The notes beneath the pieces are model-generated. The model had not been told where the DNA came from, did not search any database, and worked only from the letters and a program-made list of their open reading frames with translations. A DNA stretch of 64,000 bases. It comes from Paenibacillus sp. HW567. Lineage in GTDB: Bacteria; Bacillota; Bacilli; Paenibacillales; Paenibacillaceae. The position numbers and the translations under genes are program-made. The stretch covers positions 5,236,300-5,300,299 of the forward strand of contig NZ_KB910518.1 of the NCBI RefSeq assembly GCF_000374185.1. Direction: 5' to 3'. Position 1 is the first letter of the stretch. Each line of letters starts with the position of its first letter. Positions 8,970-18,060 of the stretch are shown here, piece by piece.

Positions 8970-10731
8970 ATTCGACGTCGACGAGAACCTGGAATCCCCT
9001 TTTGACATCAAGCACTTCCGGCGGGCAATGGTCTATATTAAACGGAAGAAAACGCCGATGATTGTTGCCTTTGTGCTCAGTGCGATCTCGGCAGCGGTTG
9101 GATTGTCCGCACCGCTTATTATGCAGCATGTGGTGGACGTCACCATTCCCGCGAAGGATAAGCTTGCACTGCTCGGCTGGTCAGTGTTAATGCTGCTGAC
9201 GATTGTGGTCAGCGTGATTCTGGCTACTATCCGCTCGCGTATCATGACGAGCGTGGGGCAGGATATTATTTTTGACATCCGTACGGATCTGTTCAAGCAT
9301 TTGCAGGAGCTGCCGTTCAAATATTACGATGACCGCCCGCAGGGCAAAATCCTGATCCGGGTCGTGAACTACGTCAACTCCGTGTCGGATGTGTTATCCA
9401 ACGGGATTATCAACTTTATTCTCGAAATCGTTAACCTGGTCTTTATCGCCGCATTCATGTTCGCCGTCGATGTCCGGCTCTCGTTCGTCATTCTTGCCGG
9501 ATTGCCTGTGTTCATGGGCATTATGCTGCTGATCAAAACCCGGCAGCGGCGGGCCTGGCAGGCTGTGTCCAACAAGAGCTCCAACCTGAACGCCTATTTG
9601 CAGGAGAGCATCAGCGGCATTGGCGTGACGCAGATTTTCTCCCGTGAGCAGCACAATGAGGGCATCTTCACGCGGCTGGCCGGCAATTTCCGCAAGGAAT
9701 GGATGCGGGCGATGAATTTCAACCTGCTGATCCCGTTTTCGGTCGATAACCTGTCTACCATCGTTTCAGCGTTGATTTTTCTTGTGGGCCTCCTGACCCT
9801 GGACCCCAAGGACGTAACGTTTGGCGTTATTCTGGCCATGAGCACCTACGCCGCCCGCTTCTGGCAGCCGATCCTGAACCTCTCGAACCTGTACAACAAC
9901 TTTATCAATGCCGTTGCCTACCTTGAGCGCATCTTCGAAACGCTGGATGAGCCGGTTACCGTCAGTGATATTCCGAATGCAGGGGAGCTTCCGTCCGTTC
10001 AGGGCCGGGTCACATTTGACAACGTGACCTTCGCCTATGATCCGGGCTTGAACATTCTGGAGAATATCTCCTTCGATGTCAAAGCGGGAGAGAGCGTTGC
10101 CCTGGTAGGACCGACAGGCGCAGGCAAAACAACCGTTGTCAATCTGATCTCCCGCTTCTATAACCTTACCGGCGGCGAAATTCTGATTGACGGCCAGGAC
10201 ATCTCGCAGATTACGCTGAAGTCCTTGCGGAGCCAGATGGGAATCATGCTGCAGGACAGCTTCATCTTCTCCGGCACGATTCTGGACAACATCCGTTACG
10301 GCAGACTGGATGCTACGGAGGAGGAGGTCATTGCTGCGGCGAAGGCAGTATGTGCCGACGATTTCATCCGTGAATTTGAGAAGGGCTACCTGACGGAGGT
10401 CAACGAGCGCGGCTCCAAGCTGTCCCAAGGGCAGCGGCAGCTTATCTCATTCGCCAGAACACTCCTGGCCGATCCGCGCATTCTGATCCTGGACGAAGCG
10501 ACCTCTTCCATTGACGCGAAGACAGAGCGTTTGCTCCAGCGGGGTCTGAATGAGCTGCTCAAGGGCCGAACCTCGTTCATTATCGCGCACCGGCTGTCTA
10601 CCGTCAAAAACTGCGACCGCATCATGTATGTCTCGAACAAAGGCATCGCCGAGAGCGGCTCGCATGATGAGCTGATGGCCCGCCAGGGGCTGTATCACAG
10701 GCTCTACACGGCGCAGAAGATGGAGGCTTAA
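8956..10731 (+). CDS. ABC exporter half-transporter, catalytic ATP site subunit
   Basis: 591 residues with the same layout as its partner. Walker A GPTGAGKTT is near residue 385, Walker B LILDEATSSID near 509 with the catalytic Glu present, and H-loop IIAHRLS intact. The signature is LSQGQRQ instead of LSGGQ. That altered signature would face the partner's degenerate Walker site, so one of the two composite sites is complete and the other has all three defects. It starts inside the end of the upstream gene, implying coupled translation and a 1:1 heterodimer. A strong terminator follows. Confidence 0.92.
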   Translation: MARNKFDVDENLESPFDIKHFRRAMVYIKRKKTPMIVAFVLSAISAAVGLSAPLIMQHVVDVTIPAKDKLALLGWSVLMLLTIVVSVILATIRSRIMTSVGQDIIFDIRTDLFKHLQELPFKYYDDRPQGKILIRVVNYVNSVSDVLSNGIINFILEIVNLVFIAAFMFAVDVRLSFVILAGLPVFMGIMLLIKTRQRRAWQAVSNKSSNLNAYLQESISGIGVTQIFSREQHNEGIFTRLAGNFRKEWMRAMNFNLLIPFSVDNLSTIVSALIFLVGLLTLDPKDVTFGVILAMSTYAARFWQPILNLSNLYNNFINAVAYLERIFETLDEPVTVSDIPNAGELPSVQGRVTFDNVTFAYDPGLNILENISFDVKAGESVALVGPTGAGKTTVVNLISRFYNLTGGEILIDGQDISQITLKSLRSQMGIMLQDSFIFSGTILDNIRYGRLDATEEEVIAAAKAVCADDFIREFEKGYLTEVNERGSKLSQGQRQLISFARTLLADPRILILDEATSSIDAKTERLLQRGLNELLKGRTSFIIAHRLSTVKNCDRIMYVSNKGIAESGSHDELMARQGLYHRLYTAQKMEA

Positions 10732-11266
10732 GAACCAAAAGCATGGAATCGGGGGCCATCTGCCTGCCGGTTCGCAAAGAAACCGGCTCTCGCTTGGTTA
10801 AGCAAGAGCCGGTTTCTTTTTCTAATACCACAATCGTATCAAAGATAGTAAATCCGCGTGCAAGATAATAGCTTAATTCTTGCAGATTATCCGTGTCAAT
10901 ATAGTTAGCCAGCACAATCCGCTTATCCGGGTACTGCGCTTTAATCTCTCTCGCCCGTCCGAGCAACGCAGTGGTCAGCGCATCCTTGATACGCTCATCT
11001 TCCTTATTCTCCGCAAAGGTTATCTCAAAAGTCAGATAGCGGACAAAATCTCCCTCCTGCCGGACCGCATGAAAGGTATCATGCTCCATCAGATAGGCCA
11101 CAGCTACAAGCTCCCCATCTCCATTGACCGCGCAGAACATATTTCGCTTGTCCAAATCGCCATGATACAGAAACAGCAGGTTAAGAATAACATCCAGTCT
11201 TTCAATCTGCGCTGCATCTTCCTCTTGCGGATTTCGGATTACATAATCATTCATTTTTATGAACAT
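10622..11266 (-). CDS. GNAT-like acetyltransferase with aberrant 3' end
   Basis: The first about 145 residues look like a GNAT protein (MNDYVIRNPQEEDAAQIERL, LFLYHGDLDKRNMFCAVNGD, then ELSYYLARGFTIFDTIVVLE). After VVLEKE the frame runs through the exporter terminator and about 110 bp into the end of the convergent ABC gene, giving an unrelated Pro/Ser/Arg-rich tail. The native C-terminus therefore appears lost, and the native part is about 10830-11266. Start is uncertain: ATG 11266 or ATG 11254, with AGGAG just upstream. Substrate unknown. It may be a decaying gene. Confidence 0.55.
   Translation of the reverse strand: MFIKMNDYVIRNPQEEDAAQIERLDVILNLLFLYHGDLDKRNMFCAVNGDGELVAVAYLMEHDTFHAVRQEGDFVRYLTFEITFAENKEDERIKDALTTALLGRAREIKAQYPDKRIVLANYIDTDNLQELSYYLARGFTIFDTIVVLEKETGSCLTKREPVSLRTGRQMAPDSMLLVLKPPSSAPCRACDTAPGGPSAHHASRSRRCLCSRHT
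10779..10822 (+). terminator. Intrinsic terminator after ABC exporter operon
   Basis: The arms GAAACCGGCTCT and AGAGCCGGTTTC form a long GC-rich stem and are followed by TTTTTCT on the plus strand. It is about 50 bp after the stop of the second exporter gene. The leftward GNAT reading frame runs straight through this hairpin, which argues that frame is not native there. Confidence 0.85.
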
Positions 11267-11468
11267 CGTCTCCTAACATTTGGAATGTCACATATAAATA
11301 ATGGGCGTACATGCCCAATTAGACAAGGTAGAGTTTGAGTATACGCATCTATACCAGAAATTTACGGGCCGTGCATGAAATCGTATTACAACTGGTTAAA
11401 AACGAGCAATTTTTCCAGGAGCGTTTGTGATACTATGACAGCATCAAACAACGATTGGAAGCGATCTC

Positions 11469-12305
11469 ATGCATAAGGATTTAGAGGCGGCCTTTAACAG
11501 AGTGGTGGCAATTTTAAAAAAAGACCAGCGCTGCAAAGGCGGATGGCATTACGGGTCGATTAGCAGAGGAACGGAGGATATGTATTCGGATTATGATCCT
11601 GTTTTTCTCGTAGCAGACCAGGACTTTGAAGCCTTTGCCGCAGAGGTTCCACAATTGCTTGCAGCAGCTTCGGATGAGCTTATCGTGTTCTGGGGGGAGA
11701 GCTTTAATGATGCGCATTTCAAAAACTATTGCAGTGTGATTCGTCTGGGCGACCAATTGCACCAGTTCGATTTCTTCATCATCAACTCGAATTATCCCGA
11801 AGATTGGATGTGCAGACAGCATTGCAAGGGCTGTACAAGGGAACAGCTTATTTTTGACAGAACCGGAGAAGCCGCGGCGTTCCTCGATAAAGGGTACCGT
11901 ACAGATAATGAACTCCCCGATCCTGTCAGGGCTATGGACACCTACTGGTTACACCTAGAGATGCTCATTAAATATTTTAAGCGGCAGGATCTCTTCAAAA
12001 TCATCAAAAATATGGATATCTTGTTCCATGCGCATGTTGATCTGCTGTTAAGCCGGTATGACAGTCTGGATTGGGGGGCATGGGAGAGCAAAGTAAAGCT
12101 CTGTGTGCCGGAAGAGAAGCAGCAGCATCTGAAGGGCTATTGTACCAATGCAGACTTTCACGATTTAGAAGCAGCCGCAGCGCGGTGCATGACTTTGTTC
12201 AAACAGGACGCAGCGGAAATTTGCCAGGCCAAAGGAATTGATTATCCTGACCGAACCGCTGAGCAGGTGATGTCATTTTTCCACAGACAAATGGAGTTAG
12301 CTTAG
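11469..12305 (+). CDS. Nucleotidyltransferase, aminoglycoside adenylyltransferase-like
   Basis: 278 residues. An N-terminal nucleotidyltransferase motif, HYGSISRGTEDMYSDYDPVF, carries the G-S and D-x-D residues that bind metal and NTP, and a third acidic position is plausible at HQFDFFII. The remainder is helical, as in ANT(6)/AadK-like enzymes. Such proteins can adenylylate aminoglycosides, but many chromosomal homologues have no proven resistance role, so the substrate is left open. Its end overlaps the convergent AlkD-like gene by 4 bp. Confidence 0.75.
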   Translation: MHKDLEAAFNRVVAILKKDQRCKGGWHYGSISRGTEDMYSDYDPVFLVADQDFEAFAAEVPQLLAAASDELIVFWGESFNDAHFKNYCSVIRLGDQLHQFDFFIINSNYPEDWMCRQHCKGCTREQLIFDRTGEAAAFLDKGYRTDNELPDPVRAMDTYWLHLEMLIKYFKRQDLFKIIKNMDILFHAHVDLLLSRYDSLDWGAWESKVKLCVPEEKQQHLKGYCTNADFHDLEAAAARCMTLFKQDAAEICQAKGIDYPDRTAEQVMSFFHRQMELA

Positions 12306-13009
12306 CACCTTACATATTTGCGTTTGAACCCAAGCTGCCCTCTCGCTATCGCCTTTTGAATATTTTCCGAAGCGTTCAGGAAGCTGCTTTTTTTCTTATC
12401 CCGTTTGACTTCTACCGGACCTACTGCTGCTGCAATGCTGACTGCCTTATCATGGAGCGGCAAATAGGATACCCCCACTGTGTATATAAAAGTATTCATG
12501 GCGTATTTGGTCCGCTCGGGAGATTCATGAATTGTCTGTTGTACCTGTTCAAGCATACCGGAAAGCTTAGATTCGGAAAATTCGCTATCCGGGCGGTTGC
12601 CGAGTAGCCAGCAATAGCAGCTCCAGCCCGCTGACATTCTCAGCTCTTCACCCGATGCGATCCATTTATCGGCAACCTCTTGCGCTATATCTGTCTCTGC
12701 CAAGGTTACTGCAACCACAAAATCGGACAGCATGTAAAAATATGCGGCCTCTATCCATCGTTCAAAATCCGCTGCGGTCATTGCTTTGGGCTCTGCGATT
12801 ACGCCTGCAAAATACATGGCATCGTAGTTTCCGGTGCTGTAAAGCTGCTCAGCCAACGGCTGGTTATGTTTGAGCTTCCTGGCGATAGGCTTCATCTCTC
12901 CTGTAGCGACGCCAAAAAGCGGTTCATGCGCGCCGTTGGACATATAAATTTTCTTGGTCCGTTCCTTACCGCGGGCTTCAAGCTCCTGCATAACCATTTC
13001 CAAATCCAT
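12302..13009 (-). CDS. AlkD-like DNA alkylation repair family protein
   Basis: 235 residues, all-helical, with the HEAT-like repeat pattern of the AlkC/AlkD family (FGVATGEMKPIARKLKHNQ, LAEQLYSTGNYDAMYFAGVI, ADFERWIEAAYFYMLSDFVV). Family members flip or excise alkylated bases. The C-terminus ends in a basic stretch (RGQLGFKRKYVRC). Convergent with the nucleotidyltransferase gene; a weak hairpin lies upstream. Activity on DNA is inferred from family membership. Confidence 0.8.
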   Translation of the reverse strand: MDLEMVMQELEARGKERTKKIYMSNGAHEPLFGVATGEMKPIARKLKHNQPLAEQLYSTGNYDAMYFAGVIAEPKAMTAADFERWIEAAYFYMLSDFVVAVTLAETDIAQEVADKWIASGEELRMSAGWSCYCWLLGNRPDSEFSESKLSGMLEQVQQTIHESPERTKYAMNTFIYTVGVSYLPLHDKAVSIAAAVGPVEVKRDKKKSSFLNASENIQKAIARGQLGFKRKYVRC

Positions 13010-13050
13010 AGCTTGTCCACTTCCTTCTCTGTGAGGTCCATGCGGTTAAG

Positions 13051-13086
13051 AGAGAATACTCCTGTATTCCTCTGTGACTATTCTCT
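13051..13086. repeat. Inverted repeat AGAGAATA / TATTCTCT
   Basis: Eight-base arms 20 bases apart in the space between two leftward genes. It could act as a weak terminator for the GyrI-like gene region or as a protein site; no T-run supports termination. Confidence 0.3.
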
Positions 13087-13139
13087 CACAAACACACACA
13101 GCACTCAACGTGCAGCGTGTCCCGCTTATTGCGCTCAAT

Positions 13140-14204
13140 TCACTTCATAAGTGGCACAAACACAGAAGCGCAATTGGCCTGCCGGAACCGGGCGATCACA
13201 TGTCTGCTCCAGTCGCGCTGGTACTCAGGATGAGAGGACAGAAACAGCTCTTCGAGATGGTTAAAGGCCGCATCATACGGAAGGGATGGATTATCTCCGT
13301 TCACTTCAAGCTGGGTAATGTGCAGATAAATCCCGCCTGGCAGCGTAAGCTTTTCGACGCAATCAGGAATCCCTTCAAAGCTGCTGACCCTTGTGCCAAA
13401 GCAGGAATTGATCTTCCCTTCCTGATCGCTGTTCGTAGGGAACCCGTAGTAATCATGCAAATAGTATTTGGCTGCCTCGGTAGCAAATACCTGATCCTGG
13501 ACGCCGAAATACTTGGAAATCACAAATTCCTCGGAGTCCGGCGGAGTCATGCTGCAGGCAATCTTCATTTCCGGGAGAACAACCGGCTTGAAGCGCAAAG
13601 AGCCGTAGCGCTCCGAATCGCTTGATGGAAGCTTCACTGGCTCATATTTGGTAAGAATATCTCCCAAAGCATCGTAAGTATTAAATCCGTACCCCGCCGG
13701 GTTGTAGACATAACCTGTATCCTCGCGGAAGGAGCCAATAAAGTATTCATCTGCATGCATCCGCTCCCCGTAGCCGATCCGGTCTGCTTGCTTGGTCTCG
13801 TTAATGAGAACTTTTGCGTAACGGCAGGCAGGCACGGTAACCGTCTCCGCATATTCCGGTAAAGCATCCGGCAGGGCTTCAAAGCTGCCTATTTCATAGC
13901 CCACAATGACCTTGTAATTGCCGTCGCCGCCAACCTCTGTTCTCACCGTAACAATGTCTCTGCTGCGGAGCTGTCCACCGATGATGCCGGAGAGCAAGGC
14001 CATATCGCCTTCTGCGATCAATTTTTTGGTGAAAAAATAATCGTTCATAATACAGTTTGCATGCTCAAAGCCATAAAAACCGCCGTAGCCCCGGCTTTCG
14101 TAGGTAATGGGCAGCGCAATGCCCACAAGCTTCATTTCCGGCCTGTCCACAAGGCTGCAGAACTCACTGACTTGCTGAACGAAAATTTCATCCTGAATCT
14201 CCAT
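13140..14204 (-). CDS. Tandem GyrI-like / AraC effector-binding-domain protein
   Basis: 354 residues from ATG 14204, which has GGAGGAG six bases upstream; the longer reading frame to 14312 lacks a site. The two halves each resemble the SOUL/GyrI-like ligand-binding fold (MKLVGIALP...CRYAKVLINE and MKIACSMTP...GIYLHITQLEVNG), and the second half ends FRQANCASVFVPLMK. No DNA-binding domain is present. It sits behind an AraC regulator that itself seems to carry a similar fold, so a ligand-sequestering or enzymatic accessory role is possible. Function unproven. Confidence 0.65.
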   Translation of the reverse strand: MEIQDEIFVQQVSEFCSLVDRPEMKLVGIALPITYESRGYGGFYGFEHANCIMNDYFFTKKLIAEGDMALLSGIIGGQLRSRDIVTVRTEVGGDGNYKVIVGYEIGSFEALPDALPEYAETVTVPACRYAKVLINETKQADRIGYGERMHADEYFIGSFREDTGYVYNPAGYGFNTYDALGDILTKYEPVKLPSSDSERYGSLRFKPVVLPEMKIACSMTPPDSEEFVISKYFGVQDQVFATEAAKYYLHDYYGFPTNSDQEGKINSCFGTRVSSFEGIPDCVEKLTLPGGIYLHITQLEVNGDNPSLPYDAAFNHLEELFLSSHPEYQRDWSRHVIARFRQANCASVFVPLMK

Positions 14205-14363
14205 GTTTATCTCCTCCGCTATTCGTAAGATTGCTGGCTTTACAAGGGGACTATAACCTTCGGCTGCTTGCTCCGGCATCGCCTTTCTGTGCTTGTTCAT
14301 CGTGCATTCCACCTTCGCTGAATATTCTCACACCCAAGTGTATATGAGAGGGGACATTCTGTA

Positions 14364-15635
14364 TTATCCGTTTTTAACATTTTCCAGCTTAATCCATACT
14401 CTCGTCTTAATCGCTTCCGCTTCAAATGTACCGTCTGTCTCGTAAGTGGTAAAAGCAGGCTGCGAGCCCTTATTGAATCCGCTTTCATTAATCCATGTAT
14501 CCAAAAGCGCTTCAAATACCCCGCTGTCACTGCAGCAGCCGCTCTCGATAACAGCATAACTGCCTGCTTCATGCCGCACATTCTCAAACCCGCTATCCGG
14601 GGGAAGCCCCAGTAGTTCCTGTTCAATTCTGATGCCGCAGGTGCAGTTCATCCCCGCTCTGGCAACATAGAATTGTCTGGCCCTTCTTATCGCACCGGGA
14701 TTATGCCGCGAAAGATAGTTCATCACCGCTTGCGAAGCCTCTTCCTCTGCATGAACCCCCTCCCTGGACGACACCAGAAACAGCATGCTTTCACAGTTCA
14801 CCAGACTGATTTTGTTGTAATCCTTCCGCCTCGTCACAGGCATATATAGAACAAGCTTCTTCACGGCTCCAGCCTTCTGTATGTATTCTTCAAAATAGCT
14901 CTCGTTATCCTGCGTGAACATGCTGGTCTTCAGCCAGCTATAGTACAGGTAGTTCCACGCCAGTCCGATCTCCTGCTCATCGTTCTTGACTGTGGTTTTG
15001 GCGAAGGTCAGACTGGACTCGGGAAGCACACTTGCTTCAAGAAAAACGCTGTTTCTCAGCTTGTTCAGCACGGCAGGATCATATTCCACAGAGATTTCGT
15101 AGCAGAACCGGCTGCCAAGCTGCTGTCCATTTTTGCCGAAGATTCTGCCCTGGTATTCAGGAAGCAGCGACCTCAGCGCACAGAGTGCCTGATGTTCAAT
15201 ACCTTGCAGCTTGGGATGATAGAATTTGACCCATATGGCCATGGGAATGGTCTCTTGCATCACAGTGACCTGCCTTACCGCATTGGTGTCGAATCTGGGG
15301 AAATAATAGTAGGCTTCACTCTTCCGGTATTCCAGCGGTGTCATGGCAGTAGCGGATTTCACACCTTTGCATAAGGCCTGCTGCGAGCTGTAGCCGCAAG
15401 AATATGCGATCTCGGCAAGCGGCAGCTCCGAGCATTTAATCAGACTGAGGGCACTAGAGAGCCGGCGTTTGCGAATGTATTCCTTAACCGAGTGTCCCGT
15501 ATAGGTATAGAAATCACGATAAAGCTGCATTAGCGAGGTGAACCCGGCTTGTGCGGCTTGCTCGAGATGAATGCTGTCATGCAAATGCTCCTCAATATGC
15601 TGTATAGACCTCCTGAAACGGATAGATTTATCCAT
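14364..15635 (-). CDS. AraC family regulator with GyrI-like C-terminal region
   Basis: 423 residues from ATG 15635 (GGGGGGATC upstream). The AraC double helix-turn-helix is N-terminal (residues about 1-105: IQHIEEHLHDSIHLEQAAQA, LAEIAYSCGYSSQQALCKGV). The remaining about 320 residues carry an effector-binding-like region near the C-terminus (VRHEAGSYAVIESGCC). It is transcribed toward the tandem GyrI-like gene and away from another GyrI-like gene, forming a compact ligand-sensing cluster. Ligand unknown; small hydrophobic molecules are typical of the family. Confidence 0.8.
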   Translation of the reverse strand: MDKSIRFRRSIQHIEEHLHDSIHLEQAAQAGFTSLMQLYRDFYTYTGHSVKEYIRKRRLSSALSLIKCSELPLAEIAYSCGYSSQQALCKGVKSATAMTPLEYRKSEAYYYFPRFDTNAVRQVTVMQETIPMAIWVKFYHPKLQGIEHQALCALRSLLPEYQGRIFGKNGQQLGSRFCYEISVEYDPAVLNKLRNSVFLEASVLPESSLTFAKTTVKNDEQEIGLAWNYLYYSWLKTSMFTQDNESYFEEYIQKAGAVKKLVLYMPVTRRKDYNKISLVNCESMLFLVSSREGVHAEEEASQAVMNYLSRHNPGAIRRARQFYVARAGMNCTCGIRIEQELLGLPPDSGFENVRHEAGSYAVIESGCCSDSGVFEALLDTWINESGFNKGSQPAFTTYETDGTFEAEAIKTRVWIKLENVKNG

Positions 15636-15771
15636 TGCTGATCCCCCCACCTCTTTACCTTATCAAATCCTTTTGCACTCTGCATTACCACAATTTTTAA
15701 GATTTGACTTTGACACAGGGATGATTGGTAAAATGAGGTTATCACAAAGTTAAGAAGGGGAGGAATGCAGT

Positions 15772-16236
15772 ATGGAAAATGTACGTGTTTATGAAATTCC
15801 GGCATGTAAAATGGTATCCTCGGAGTGCGGCATGTTCGGCGACGGAAAGCTTGAGAAATTCGACGAATGGTTCAGCAAGCAGCCTAAAACCATGTTTCCC
15901 GAAGATTTTTTGTGGATGGATAAGCAGAGGGGCGGCTTTGTATGGTATTTCATGTATCATGAAGGGATGGACGTTCCTGATGATTTTGAAATCGTGGATT
16001 TCCCCGGCGGCCTCTATGCAGTGGCAACTGAAGTGGATGGCAAGGACAGCACTGAAGTCATCCATTCAATCAAAGCGTTCATATCCAGCAGAGCTTGTTT
16101 CGAAGAAGATCCCACGAGAGAATACCTGGGCAATGTCACTACTCCCCAATCCGCAATGCAGGCAATGGGCTATGGTCAAATGGATTACTTCGTACCTATA
16201 AAAATCACAGGTGAAACCAGTACACTCGCGTCATAA
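15772..16236 (+). CDS. GyrI-like effector-binding domain protein
   Basis: 154 residues, a stand-alone AraC effector-binding/GyrI-like domain: VRVYEIPACKMVSSECGMFG at the start, FDEWFSKQPK, FPGGLYAVATEVDGKDSTEV and FVPIKI at the end. AGGGGAGG precedes the ATG. It is divergent from the AraC regulator of the same cluster, with 136 bp between starts, so they probably share regulation. It ends at a bidirectional terminator. Confidence 0.8.
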   Translation: MENVRVYEIPACKMVSSECGMFGDGKLEKFDEWFSKQPKTMFPEDFLWMDKQRGGFVWYFMYHEGMDVPDDFEIVDFPGGLYAVATEVDGKDSTEVIHSIKAFISSRACFEEDPTREYLGNVTTPQSAMQAMGYGQMDYFVPIKITGETSTLAS

Positions 16237-16260
16237 GCCGTATGCCAGCGTCAGCTACAA

Positions 16261-16308
16261 AAAAGACCAGGTGCATCCTCCTTCGGAAGATCACGCACCT
16301 AGTCTTTT
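16261..16308. terminator. Bidirectional intrinsic terminator
   Basis: The arms AAAAGACCAGGTGC and GCACCTAGTCTTTT pair with one bulged base and carry A- and T-runs on either side. It lies between the ends of the convergent GyrI-like gene (16236) and the solute-binding protein gene (16318), so it can serve both. Confidence 0.8.
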
Positions 16309-16317
16309 CTTCAGGTC

Positions 16318-17988
16318 TTAATACCCTAACAAGCCCTTAGTCTTCTCAAAAACATCGTTCGCCATGTCCGTATACCGCGTACTGCCATTTGCTTCAACCT
16401 GAGCCTTATAACTATCCCATTTGTCGAAGCTTTCCTGACCGGTAATGAACTTCAAGGTCATCGTCTTGACGTAATCCATCAGCGGCGTCGAGATCAATTT
16501 CATCTGTTCGCTTTCTTCAGGAGTCGCCATGATCGGCGGCACCAGCTTACGGGTCTCGCGTGTCTCCTGCACGCGGGTCACGAAGTCCTTTTCACCGTCG
16601 GTCATCTTGGACATTCTGAGCTTTTCAGAGCCTCCGTATGCGAACACGCCCCCGGCGAAGCCGAAATCGGTGTTCAACTGCTTTGCCGCCCCTTCGTTCA
16701 TTCCGTTGTAATAAATTTCCGGGTTGAGCACGACATTTCCGTTCGTATCCAGAGTATACGTTTCGCCTTCTACGCCCCACAAGCTGAGCATTTGACCTTC
16801 ATTGGAATACCATAACCAGTCTATGAAACGGAGCATCTTAATAAAGCCTTCTTCACCCAAATCATCGAGTGCATTCTTGCTGATCATAATTCCGTTCTCC
16901 AGACGTGAATTCTCGACCTGAAGCTTTCCTTTCGGTCCGCCGGGCTGTGTAATCATATACAATTCGCTCTTCGGATCTTGCATTTTGCTCTTGAAGTCTG
17001 CCAGAACCTGATAAATCCCGCTAATCACGTAGGTATCACCCTTGAAGAACTTGGCTTTGGCTGCATCGTCTTCCTGCGTGAAGGATTCAGGGTCCATAAT
17101 CCCATCGTTAACCAGTTTATTAAAATAACCCAGATAGCTTTTGAAATCCTCCGAGTTATCGGCAAAGGTGAATTGCTTCTTCTCAAAGTCGAAGTTAAGT
17201 CCATTGGCCAGTCCCCAGCCACCGGTAACGCCATACTGGACGGCGGCAATATTCAGAGCTGAATCGCCCTTGAACTGATCGGAGAGCACATATTTTGCTC
17301 CGGTATAATCTTTGACCTTCTTCATCGCTGCATAGAAGTCTTCGTAGGTCCAATTTCCTTGCTGCCCTTCGACATCCACGCCCGCCGCTTCAAACACATC
17401 CTTGCGTATAATATAGGAATAACCGCCGCCGGCAATCTCCCACATGCCTGGAAGAACATAATATTTCCCGTCCTCCTTCATCTTGGCTTTCAGATCCTCT
17501 TCCATGCCCCAATCCTTGACGGCCTTCATATAGTTCGGCATGTATTTCACCCAATCGCTGATGGCTACAATCTGACCTGTTGTCACGAAAGCGGATTCAT
17601 CATAAGTCTTGGGAATAATATAAGGCGCATCACCGCTGTTAACGAGTAAGGACTTTTGATTCTCGTATTCCGTTCTGGCTGTAATCGCCAAATCGAAGCT
17701 CACGTTCGTTTTTTCCTGAATGGCGCTCCAGAGCCTCCAGTCCTTTTTATAAGGGTAATTCTCATGGTCACTATACATCATCGAGTAGCTTACAGGCTCA
17801 TTAGAGTGGAACGTCTGGGCTTCACCAAAGGTATAATCCTTCGCCTCGCCTGCTTGTGCGTTGTTGGCCGCCTTCGTCTCAACAGGCTTATTATTGCCCG
17901 AAGATGTGTTGTTACCGGAAGAGCATGCCGTCATTAACACGAGCATCAACGCCATCCCTGCCATTGTAGCTGGTTTACCGAATCTCAT
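16318..17988 (-). CDS. Extracellular solute-binding lipoprotein of sugar ABC transporter
   Basis: 556 residues from ATG 17988 (GGGGAGGCAG upstream). A signal peptide ends in lipobox LMTAC. The mature part is a large type-2 periplasmic-binding fold of the LipO/LplA type common in Paenibacillus (WRLWSAIQEKTNVSFDLAIT, GKYYVLPGMWEI). It is the last gene of a sensor-permease-permease-binding protein set. No ATPase gene is present, as usual for this group, which shares a general MsmX-like ATPase. Context suggests xyloglucan-derived oligosaccharides. Confidence 0.88.
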   Translation of the reverse strand: MRFGKPATMAGMALMLVLMTACSSGNNTSSGNNKPVETKAANNAQAGEAKDYTFGEAQTFHSNEPVSYSMMYSDHENYPYKKDWRLWSAIQEKTNVSFDLAITARTEYENQKSLLVNSGDAPYIIPKTYDESAFVTTGQIVAISDWVKYMPNYMKAVKDWGMEEDLKAKMKEDGKYYVLPGMWEIAGGGYSYIIRKDVFEAAGVDVEGQQGNWTYEDFYAAMKKVKDYTGAKYVLSDQFKGDSALNIAAVQYGVTGGWGLANGLNFDFEKKQFTFADNSEDFKSYLGYFNKLVNDGIMDPESFTQEDDAAKAKFFKGDTYVISGIYQVLADFKSKMQDPKSELYMITQPGGPKGKLQVENSRLENGIMISKNALDDLGEEGFIKMLRFIDWLWYSNEGQMLSLWGVEGETYTLDTNGNVVLNPEIYYNGMNEGAAKQLNTDFGFAGGVFAYGGSEKLRMSKMTDGEKDFVTRVQETRETRKLVPPIMATPEESEQMKLISTPLMDYVKTMTLKFITGQESFDKWDSYKAQVEANGSTRYTDMANDVFEKTKGLLGY

Positions 17989-18060
17989 TTGTTCTGCCTC
18001 CCCTTTGTGGTTCAAGCTTGTATATAAAGGAAACGAAATATCCGCTTCCAGTTATATCAA

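Noticed and set aside
8328..10428. Long leftward reading frames inside the ABC exporter genes
   Set aside because: They mirror the strong codon bias of the real genes, have no ribosome sites and no recognisable motifs.
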